From: Actinomycetes bacterium
GTDB lineage: Bacteria > Actinomycetota > Acidimicrobiia > Acidimicrobiales > RAAP-2
Reading direction: 5' to 3'
Length of the DNA: 18,656 nt
Assembly (NCBI GenBank): GCA_021791145.1
Contig: JAJYXE010000047.1
Coordinates: 1-18,656 of the forward strand
Part shown: piece after piece, positions 12,766-18,103 of the stretch
How positions within the stretch are numbered: the stretch's first letter is position 1
Layout of the letters: each line of letters begins with the position of its first letter
Notes under the pieces: generated by a model
Told to the model about the DNA's origin: nothing
Seen by the model: the letters and a program-made list of their open reading frames with translations, nothing else
Database searches by the model: none
Made by a program: the position numbers and the translations under genes

Positions 12766-14307
12766 TCAGTGCAATCTGGCGAGCTGGACGTCCCCGTCCG
12801 CGTCCTCGGCCACGTCGTCGTCTCGCGAGCCGGGCGCCCCGGTTCTCTGAGCAAGGCCGCGACCCGCGACGAGCGCAGCGAGCACGCCGAAGGTCGCGAT
12901 CACGAAGAGCGAGGAGCGGTCTGGTCCGACCGTGCCGCCCGACATCGCCCCCGTCCCGATGATCGCCGCGGTGAGCGCCACCCCCACCGCGGCACCGACC
13001 TGGCGGCTCATGTTGATGAGCCCACCGGCAAGACCCTGCTCACGGTGATCGACGCCGTGGGTCGCGGCCACGGTCGCCGCAAAGGCGCCGGAGGCCGTCC
13101 CAAAGCCGGCAAGCATGAAGCCGGGAAGGAAGAGCACGTAATCGTGCGAGCCGAAGCTCAGCCCGAGAAGGAGGAGGCCGAATCCGGCCACCGCCGTCGA
13201 GGCGACGAGGAGCGGGCGAACTCCTACGCGGCGAATTGCCTTCGCGCCCCGCGACGCCCCCATGAACCCGATGACACCCTGGGGAACGAGCGCCAGCCCG
13301 GTCTCGAGTGGCGAGTAGTGGAGCACGAGTTGGAAGAAGAGCGGCACCGTGAGCAGCTCCCCCGCCGACCAGGCGCCCAGCAGGACCATGGCGAGGTTCG
13401 CCGAGCGAAGGCTCCGTCGGTGGAGCAGGCGCAGACGCACGAGCGGCTCGGGGTGGTGCTGCTCCACGTACGCGAACGCAGCGCCAAGGACCAGTGAGAT
13501 CCCGAGCGTGCCGAGAGTCCTGGCCGAGGTCCATCCGCGGACGGGGGCTTCTGACACCGCGAACACGAGCGTCCCGATCGTGCCGGTGACGAGCACGGCT
13601 CCGGCGACGTCGAGCCGCGGCCGATCGGTACGTGGCCTCTCGGAGGCGCCGTGGATCAGGAGGGGAGTCAGCACCGCCGCGAGAAGCCCGATCGGCACGT
13701 TGACCCAAAGGACCGCACGCCAGTCGAAGTACTGGACGAGCACGCCACCGAGCACCAGGCCTGCGACGAAGCCGATGGACGCGACCGCCCCGTAGTAGCC
13801 CAGAGCCTTGTTGCGTGCCGTCCCTTCAGGGGTGCTCGTGGTGATGAGCGAGAGGGATGCAGGGGCGATCAGCGCCGCACCGATTCCCTGCACGGCTCGT
13901 GCGGCGACGAGCGCCCCGATGGAGGTCGACAACCCCCCAGCAAGCGATGCCAGCGAGAAGAGCACGAGGCCGACCATGAACACCCGGCGCCGGCCGAAGA
14001 GGTCGCCGATCCTGCCCCCGAGGACGAGCAGCCCGCCAAAGGTGATCGCATAGGCGGTGATCACCCACTGGGCGGCCGTGGTGCCGACGTGCAGTTCCCG
14101 CTCGATCGAGGCGAGCGCGACGTTCACGATGCTGAAGTCGAGGACCACCATGAAGGCCGCCGCCAGGATCAGCGCGAGCGCCGCTGCCCGATGGCGGGGC
14201 GCGGCCCGCTCGCCCGTTGCCGGCTGGCTCAGAGCGCTACGGCTCACCGCCCGTGACTCCTCCACCCCAACCCGTGACTCCTCCACCCCAACCCGTGACT
14301 CCTCCAT
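12766..14307 (-). CDS. MFS drug exporter, DHA2 (14-helix, EmrB/QacA-type) family
   Basis: A 513-residue proton-driven multidrug exporter in the cytoplasmic membrane. The first helix has the DHA2 mark LILAAAFMVVLDFSIVNVAL with D in the membrane. Motif A reads GGRIGDLFGRRRVFMVG and motif C-like sequence follows at GAVASIGFVAGLVLGGVLVQ. About 14 hydrophobic segments are visible, and the acidic tail RDDDVAEDADGD is cytoplasmic. The start is uncertain: the frame is open to GTG 14421, but the N-terminus is a 21-bp repeat (VGVEESR units). ATG 14307 is the only ATG inside the array, and GGAGGAG lies 12 nt before it. It is divergent from a TetR gene, and operator-like palindromes flank both starts, so TetR-controlled efflux is likely. 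Substrate unknown. Confidence 0.85.
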   Translation of the reverse strand: MEESRVGVEESRVGVEESRAVSRSALSQPATGERAAPRHRAAALALILAAAFMVVLDFSIVNVALASIERELHVGTTAAQWVITAYAITFGGLLVLGGRIGDLFGRRRVFMVGLVLFSLASLAGGLSTSIGALVAARAVQGIGAALIAPASLSLITTSTPEGTARNKALGYYGAVASIGFVAGLVLGGVLVQYFDWRAVLWVNVPIGLLAAVLTPLLIHGASERPRTDRPRLDVAGAVLVTGTIGTLVFAVSEAPVRGWTSARTLGTLGISLVLGAAFAYVEQHHPEPLVRLRLLHRRSLRSANLAMVLLGAWSAGELLTVPLFFQLVLHYSPLETGLALVPQGVIGFMGASRGAKAIRRVGVRPLLVASTAVAGFGLLLLGLSFGSHDYVLFLPGFMLAGFGTASGAFAATVAATHGVDHREQGLAGGLINMSRQVGAAVGVALTAAIIGTGAMSGGTVGPDRSSLFVIATFGVLAALVAGRGLAQRTGAPGSRDDDVAEDADGDVQLARLH

Positions 14308-14354
14308 CACAACCCGTGACTCCTCCACCGCAACCCGGCCCTCGTCCACCGCAA
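14250..14354 (-). repeat. 21-bp tandem array at the MFS start
   Basis: Five 21-bp units (starting at 14250, 14271, 14292, 14313 and 14334) encode VxVEESR heptads on the minus strand. Two further diverged units of 22 bp (from 14355 and 14377) break the frame. Each unit contains GGAGGAG (or GACGAG) and a GTG or ATG, so each looks like a small initiation site. Confidence 0.9.
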
Positions 14355-14449
14355 CCCGTGCCCTCGTCCACCGCAACCCGTGCCCTGTCCACCGGCACTC
14401 GTGCCTCGCCGCGCCTCGCACCCCTGGATCTGCTAGTCGGGCATTGACG

Positions 14450-14467
14450 AAACGGTACGTTGCGTTT
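14450..14467. promoter_or_regulatory. Operator palindrome overlapping the MFS promoter
   Basis: AAACGG TACGTT GCGTTT: 6-bp arms around a 6-bp centre with one mismatch. It matches the palindrome at 14760-14777 in both arms except one base. It directly abuts the minus-strand -10 at 14467-14472, so a bound TetR dimer would block the MFS promoter. Confidence 0.6.
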
Positions 14468-14495
14468 TATAAGTCGGAGGGACATTCCTCTCCAA
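14467..14495 (-). promoter_or_regulatory. MFS promoter (-35 TTGGAG, 17 bp, -10 TTATAA)
   Basis: Read on the minus strand, TTGGAG (14490-14495) is followed after exactly 17 bp by TTATAA (14467-14472). Transcription would start near 14458-14461, inside the operator palindrome. It is one of the best minus-strand promoter matches I found. Confidence 0.55.
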
Positions 14496-14510
14496 CGCCC
14501 GGAGCGAGCG

Positions 14511-14566
14511 GCTATTCCCTGCCGCGCCGGGCTATTCCCTGCCGCGCCGGGCAATTCCGTGTCGGC
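14511..14566. repeat. 20-bp tandem duplication (GCTATTCCCTGCCGCGCCGG)
   Basis: Two identical 20-bp copies (14511-14530 and 14531-14550) and a diverged third beginning GCAATTCC. They lie between the divergent MFS and TetR promoters. Confidence 0.85.
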
Positions 14567-14759
14567 TATCCCCTGGCCCGGTGGAGGCCCGGCGCCTCGA
14601 GCCCCCCCATGCCCACGCCGATCCCGCCCCAAGCTCCTCAAACATCGCCGTGCACGCATCCCTGCGGTGGCAGGAGCCCTCGAGCGGCGTGCTGCGCCTT
14701 TGGCTCGATCGCCGCCTCTGGCGCGATCGGCGCGCCCAGGGGAGAACTCCTTGATGAAG
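14551..14759. other. Remaining MFS/TetR divergent region, no gene
   Basis: Together with the promoter, operators and repeats listed separately, this fills the roughly 500 bp between the MFS and TetR starts. I see no ORF with protein-like composition here and no further dyads of note. Confidence 0.45.
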
Positions 14760-14777
14760 AAACGGAACGAACCGTTT
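14760..14777. promoter_or_regulatory. Operator palindrome ahead of the TetR gene
   Basis: AAACGG AACGAA CCGTTT: perfect 6-bp arms, 6-bp centre. It covers the -35 position of the TetR promoter (its -10-like TAGCCT is at 14793-14798), consistent with autorepression. The flanks GA before and TAT after are shared with the second copy at 14450-14467. Confidence 0.65.
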
Positions 14778-14792
14778 TATCGCTGATTGGGG

Positions 14793-14798
14793 TAGCCT
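14793..14798 (+). promoter_or_regulatory. -10-like box (TAGCCT) before the TetR gene
   Basis: TAGCCT lies 7 nt before the GTG at 14806, with no Shine-Dalgarno between; a leaderless transcript is likely. Confidence 0.4.
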
Positions 14799-14805
14799 CC
14801 GGCTC

Positions 14806-15462
14806 GTGGTCGGCCGCGGCCCAGACCCAGTGTCCACGACAGCGGCTCTCGTGCCGGCTCCTGCCGGGAGGCGTGAGCTGAGCGGGCGGGGTCGCCCGCG
14901 CAGCGACGTCACGGAGCACGCGATCCTCCAGGCTGCGACTGAGCTGCTCGCCGAACGGGGCCTGGCAGCGATGACGATCGAGGACGTCGCGGCACGGGCT
15001 CACGTGGGCAAGGCGTCGATCTACCGGCGGTGGCCGTCGAAGGGCACGCTCGCCTTCGACGCCTTCGTCACCGACTTCCTCGACCGCCAGCCGGTCCCGG
15101 CCACCGGCAACCTCCGCGACGACCTCCTCGGCCTCCTCCGGTCATGGGTGCGGGCGGTCCGGCAGCCTACGACCGGCCGGACGCTCAAGGGACTGATCGC
15201 CGAGGTCCAGCGCGACCCGGAGCTCGCCGAGGCGTGGCGCGACCGCTTCGTCGGACCTCTGCGCCGCCGCCACCTCGGCGTCCTCCAGCGGGCGATCGAG
15301 CGGGGCGAGCTGCCGCCCGACACGAACACCCTTCTCCTCCTCGACCTCCTCTACGGCCCCGCGTACCACCGGCTGCTCCACGGCCACCTGCCGCTCAACG
15401 ACGCCTTCGTCGAGGACCTGGTCGCGGCGATCATGGCAGCGATCGAGGCCCACGCGATCTGA
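14806..15462 (+). CDS. TetR/AcrR-family transcriptional regulator
   Basis: A 218-residue repressor. The helix-turn-helix is TEHAILQAATELLAERGLAA followed by MTIEDVAARAHVGKASIYRR (residues about 36-75), the classic TetR pattern with SIYRRWPSK. The C-terminal ligand domain (WVRAVRQPTTGRTLKGLIAE, then LLLLDLLYGPAYHRLLHGHL) resembles the TetR_C domains of AcrR-type efflux regulators. A 30-residue Pro/Ala/Arg-rich extension precedes the DNA-binding domain; a start further in is possible, but GTG 14806 has a TAGCCT box 7 nt upstream. It is divergent from the MFS gene, with matching palindromes at both promoters, so it probably represses both. Inducer unknown. Confidence 0.92.
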   Translation: MVGRGPDPVSTTAALVPAPAGRRELSGRGRPRSDVTEHAILQAATELLAERGLAAMTIEDVAARAHVGKASIYRRWPSKGTLAFDAFVTDFLDRQPVPATGNLRDDLLGLLRSWVRAVRQPTTGRTLKGLIAEVQRDPELAEAWRDRFVGPLRRRHLGVLQRAIERGELPPDTNTLLLLDLLYGPAYHRLLHGHLPLNDAFVEDLVAAIMAAIEAHAI

Positions 15463-15485
15463 CAGGCGGACCCGAGCACCACAGC

Positions 15486-15529
15486 GGCTGCTCAGCGGTT
15501 GCTCAGCGGCTGCTCAGCGGTTGCTCATG
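15486..15529. repeat. 11-bp tandem array (GCTGCTCAGCG / GTTGCTCAGCG)
   Basis: Four 11-bp units alternating C and T at the second base (GCTGCTCAGCG, GTTGCTCAGCG, GCTGCTCAGCG, GTTGCTCATGC). It lies 23 bp after the TetR stop, in the convergent gap. The alternation suggests a 22-bp unit duplicated once. Confidence 0.85.
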
Positions 15530-15626
15530 CCAGCTGGCCCCCGCCGAAGTTCGCCAGGGCGCGTCGCTCGGCCGAAAGGCACGCGCTGGACGAGCGGTCG
15601 GGCAAGCCCTCGCGCGAGACCGCCGG

Positions 15627-16109
15627 TCAGGACCGCCTGCCGAGCGCGCCGTGCAGGGCTGAACGCACGGTGTCGAGCCACCGCTGCGGAGTCCAGGTCC
15701 ACGCGCCGGGGTGAGAGGCGATCGCAAGCTCGATCGGTGCGAGCACCTCGCGCTGCACGTCGAAGAGCGAAGCGCCGTGCGCGAGCTCGTTGAGCACCTC
15801 GCGCGCGATGAGTCCCCGAGCTACCCGCCACTGCCTGGAAGGCGACCATATGCTGTGGACTTCCCGAGCCGCCCGCACAAGGTCCTCGCGGCTCCCATGG
15901 GCCAGGAGGTTCGTCCATGCCCACACCGGGATCTGCTCGGCGTGCCTTCCGAGATGCTCCGCGTAGCCCCCGACCACGTACGCCTCGCACTCGGCGATCA
16001 GTTCGGCGACGTCGTCTCCTTCTTCTTCGTCCAGCTGCTCGTCGCCACTCGGCCGCCGGGATCCCCACGGCCACCCGAAACGTCGACGTCCGTCTCCGCG
16101 CGTGCTCAT
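15627..16109 (-). CDS. Hypothetical soluble protein, function unknown
   Basis: A 160-residue protein from ATG 16109, with GGAGGAG 6 nt upstream. The N-terminus is basic and Trp-rich (RRRFGWPWGSRRP), followed by an acidic stretch (DEQLDEEEGDD), then a helical domain: ECEAYVVGGYAEHLGRHAEQ, IPVWAWTNLLAHGSREDLVR, SPSRQWRVARGLIAREVLNE and an end TPQRWLDTVRSALHGALGRR. There is no signal peptide or membrane segment. I do not recognise the family. It is convergent with TetR and divergent from the DUF1918 gene across a repeat-rich region. Confidence 0.75.
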   Translation of the reverse strand: MSTRGDGRRRFGWPWGSRRPSGDEQLDEEEGDDVAELIAECEAYVVGGYAEHLGRHAEQIPVWAWTNLLAHGSREDLVRAAREVHSIWSPSRQWRVARGLIAREVLNELAHGASLFDVQREVLAPIELAIASHPGAWTWTPQRWLDTVRSALHGALGRRS

Positions 16110-16220
16110 TGCCACTCCTCCGTCGGTCCGGGGGCGCTCCAAACGGGGTTGGATCGTCCCCGTAGGTCCGCCCCCTTCCACTGTTGGCGCATGGCAGGCC
16201 CGAGCGGCAGGGTCCTCCGT

Positions 16221-16280
16221 CCCTATCGCCACCCATCGCGGCCTATCGCCACTTCTCGCGGCCCATCGCGGCCCATCGCG
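16221..16280. repeat. 10-bp tandem array, six units (GCCCATCGCG)
   Basis: Six units of exactly 10 bp: CCCTATCGCC, ACCCATCGCG, GCCTATCGCC, ACTTCTCGCG and two copies of GCCCATCGCG. The period is close to one helical turn, so any bound protein would see the units on one DNA face. Confidence 0.8.
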
Positions 16281-16397
16281 GCCCCGAACACGGCTGATCG
16301 CGGTGCCACTCGGCCTCCCCCCGTGGGCGTCCCCGCGCTTGGCCCGTGCCCGGCATGACCTTCGCCTCTACTCTTTCGCCGGGAGCGGGCCAAGCCT

Positions 16398-16467
16398 CGT
16401 CACGACTGCGAAGCGCTCGTCACGACTGCGAAGCGCTCGTCACGACTGCGAAGCGCTCGTCACGACC
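16398..16467. repeat. 20-bp tandem array, 3.5 identical units (CGTCACGACTGCGAAGCGCT)
   Basis: Three identical 20-bp units (16398-16417, 16418-16437, 16438-16457) and a final half unit. The lack of any change among copies points to recent expansion. It ends 35 bp before the DUF1918 start. Confidence 0.95.
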
Positions 16468-16502
16468 CCGACGAGCGAGCCGCCGTGCGGGAAGGAGGCA
16501 CG

Positions 16503-16718
16503 ATGCAAGCCAAGGTCGGAGATCGGATCGTGATCAGGAGCCATCATCTCGGGGAACCCGAGCGCGACGGGGAGATCCTCGAAGTCCACGGGGTTGACGG
16601 TGCGCCGCCGTACCTGGTGCGATGGAGCGACGGGGAGGAGGGCCTCTTCTTCCCTGGCTCGGACGCCGCCGTCGAGCACTTCCCCGCAACGCCGGAGAAC
16701 GCTCCCTCTGGGCAGTAG
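16503..16718 (+). CDS. DUF1918 domain protein
   Basis: A 71-residue protein matching the DUF1918 pattern along its full length: AKVGDRIVIRSHHLGEPERD, GEILEVHGVDGAPPYLVRWS and DGEEGLFFPGSDAAVEH. The fold is a small SH3-like beta barrel; the function is unknown, and the family is largely confined to actinobacteria. The start is ATG 16503 with GGAAGGAGG 5 nt upstream. A short hydrophilic tail (PATPENAPSGQ) ends the protein. Confidence 0.92.
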   Translation: MQAKVGDRIVIRSHHLGEPERDGEILEVHGVDGAPPYLVRWSDGEEGLFFPGSDAAVEHFPATPENAPSGQ

Positions 16719-16772
16719 CACCCGGTGCAGCGCCGGGGCCGCACAGCGCCGGGCCGCACCACTCACTGGACG

Positions 16773-16840
16773 CCACCTGCGGCCCCCGCGACCCTGCGGC
16801 CTCGCACCACCTGCGGCCCCGGCGACCCTGCGGCCCGTCA
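16773..16840. repeat. 34-bp duplication (CCACCTGCGG ... GACCCTGCGGCC)
   Basis: Two copies begin at 16773 and 16807. CTGCGGCC itself recurs within each copy. It lies between the convergent DUF1918 and CBS genes and reaches the CBS stop. A shorter CAGCGCCGGG duplication precedes it at about 16727-16755. Confidence 0.75.
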
Positions 16841-17230
16841 GTCGGCGAGCTCCCTCAGCACGTCGCGAATCGAAACGACGCCGATGGCGACGCCGTCGTC
16901 AACGACCGGGAGGTGGCGGCATCCGACCGCGAGCATGACCTCGGCCGCCGTCTCGACGGAGTCCGCGAGGGTCAGGTAGCGCGGACCGACGGACTCGACG
17001 TCCACGACCCGTGCTCGGTCGGGGTCGTCGCCGCGGGCGAGAGCTCCCACTATGTCGCGCTCGGTGACGATCCCCTGCACCTCGTCGGCGTCCATGACCA
17101 CGAGCGCCCCGATCCCCTCGCGTTGCATCGTGGTCGCCGCGCCCCGCAACGTCGCCGAACGGTCGATCGACACGACCGCTGAGTGCAGGATCTCCCGGAT
17201 GGACCCCTCCGTGTGGGCGGAATGCTTCAT
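16838..17230 (-). CDS. CBS-domain pair protein
   Basis: A 130-residue protein made of two CBS motifs: SIREILHSAVVSIDRSATLR through GIGALVVMDADEVQGIVTER DIV (residues about 11-66), then RYLTLADSVETAAEVMLAVG through HLPVVDDGVAIGVVSIRDVL (about 82-127). Such stand-alone pairs bind adenosine nucleotides and act as energy or stress sensors; partner unknown. It is cytoplasmic. ATG 17230 (MKHSAHTEGS) is chosen because the longer frame to 17368 adds only Arg/Gly-rich sequence. The ribosome site is weak. It is divergent from a universal stress protein gene, a common companion of CBS-pair genes in actinobacteria. Confidence 0.88.
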   Translation of the reverse strand: MKHSAHTEGSIREILHSAVVSIDRSATLRGAATTMQREGIGALVVMDADEVQGIVTERDIVGALARGDDPDRARVVDVESVGPRYLTLADSVETAAEVMLAVGCRHLPVVDDGVAIGVVSIRDVLRELAD

Positions 17231-17263
17231 CTGTCGATCGTCGGCCCTCGGCTCCCCCACTGC

Positions 17264-17282
17264 CAGGGGCGAAAGTCCCCTG
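17264..17282. other. Hairpin with GAAA loop upstream of the CBS gene
   Basis: CAGGGG C GAAA G T CCCCTG: 6-bp arms plus a C-G pair closing a GAAA loop, with one bulged T. It lies 34 bp upstream of the CBS start in the divergent region. On the minus-strand transcript the loop would be UUUC. Confidence 0.4.
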
Positions 17283-17390
17283 CGTCCTGCGAGCGGGCTA
17301 CGACCTGCGGGCGAGCCGCGTCCTGCAGCCATGTCCAGGATCCATGCCCTGGTGCGGGTCGCCGCCAACGACGGTCGTGACCTAGGGCCC

Positions 17391-17419
17391 TGTCAAGCGT
17401 CTCGCCGACGGACTACGAC
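17391..17419 (+). promoter_or_regulatory. Weak candidate promoter for the universal stress gene
   Basis: TGTCAA (17391-17396) and TACGAC (17414-17419) are spaced 17 bp, and the latter ends 6 nt before the ATG at 17426. Both boxes are imperfect. No Shine-Dalgarno is present, so a leaderless mRNA is possible. Confidence 0.3.
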
Positions 17420-17425
17420 AGTGCC

Positions 17426-17950
17426 ATGACCGATCCTGAACAGCCTCAGCATGAACCCGGAGTACCCGCGCAACCCGCGCAACCCGCGCAACCCGGGCAA
17501 CCCGGGCAACCCGGAGAAGATGTCCGGCCGGTCGTCGTCGGGGTGGACGGGTCCGAGAACTCGAAGCGGGCGCTCGCGTGGGCCGCCCGATACGCAGCCC
17601 TGACCGGCACGCCGCTCAGGGTGATCGCGGTGTGGGAACTGCCGGCAGGCTACGGGTGGACACTGCCGATTCCCAGCGACTGGGACCCCGAAGCGGACAC
17701 GAAACAGCTGCTCGAGCGCGAGGTGAAGGAGGTGCTGGGCTCGGAGCTCCCGGCGTCCGTCAGCTTCTCGCTGCTGCAGGGCCCGCCCGCGAAGGTGCTC
17801 GTCGAAGTGTCGCGGGACGCATCCGCCGTCGTCGTGGGAAGTCGTGGACGAGGGGAGTTCGCAGGCTTGCTCCTCGGGTCCGTCAGTGCGTTCGTCACGA
17901 CCCACGCACACTGCCCCGTCGTCGTCGTGCGCGACGGCACGGAGGAGTAG
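17426..17950 (+). CDS. Universal stress protein (UspA family, ATP-binding type)
   Basis: A 174-residue single-domain Usp. The ATP-binding signature is complete: G138-2x-G141-9x-G151-S152 (VVVGSRGRGEFAGLLLGS), with VVVGVDGSENSKRALAWAAR at the front. The first 31 residues are a Gln/Pro-rich extension built from a 9-bp DNA repeat (PAQ PAQ PAQ PGQ PGQ) not normally part of the fold. It is cytoplasmic; in actinobacteria this type is induced in hypoxia or stasis. ATG 17426 is the first start; a start after the repeat is not available as ATG. It is divergent from a CBS-pair gene. Confidence 0.92.
   Translation: MTDPEQPQHEPGVPAQPAQPAQPGQPGQPGEDVRPVVVGVDGSENSKRALAWAARYAALTGTPLRVIAVWELPAGYGWTLPIPSDWDPEADTKQLLEREVKEVLGSELPASVSFSLLQGPPAKVLVEVSRDASAVVVGSRGRGEFAGLLLGSVSAFVTTHAHCPVVVVRDGTEE
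17465..17509 (+). repeat. 9-bp tandem array inside the usp gene (CCCGCGCAA)
   Basis: Five 9-bp units (three CCCGCGCAA, two CCCGGGCAA) encoding PAQ/PGQ triplets near the N-terminus. The period preserves the reading frame. Confidence 0.95.
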
Positions 17951-17978
17951 GCGCGAGACAGCTGACCCCTTCCGTGCG

Positions 17979-17994
17979 AGGGGCGCGTGCCCCT
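17979..17994 (+). terminator. GC hairpin after the universal stress gene
   Basis: AGGGGC GCGT GCCCCT is a perfect 6-bp stem with a 4-nt loop, 28 nt after the usp stop. No T tract follows, so termination is likely but not certain in a high-GC host. Confidence 0.45.
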
Positions 17995-18065
17995 GTCGCG
18001 CCCAAGGCCCTACACTCGCGAAATCGCCTACCAATTGGCGAGGAGCCAGGGAAATCAGGCGTCGC

Positions 18066-18095
18066 TTGACGTTCGCGTGGAGGAAACCGTAACGT
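18066..18095 (+). promoter_or_regulatory. Promoter of the solute-binding-protein gene
   Basis: TTGACG (18066-18071), an 18-bp spacer and TAACGT (18090-18095) make the best plus-strand promoter in the window. The -10 box ends 8 nt before ATG 18104, which would give a leaderless transcript. Confidence 0.6.
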
Positions 18096-18103
18096 TGCCG
18101 CCA

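Larger units (their letters stand above)
16110..16502. other. Divergent intergenic region carrying 10-bp and 20-bp arrays
   Basis: 393 bp between two divergent genes, holding two tandem arrays listed separately. I see no protein-like ORF and no clear promoter pair. Confidence 0.5.

Noticed and set aside
16398..16467. CRISPR array
   Set aside because: The repeats are head-to-tail with no spacers and there are no cas genes; it is a plain tandem array. The same holds for all the other arrays.
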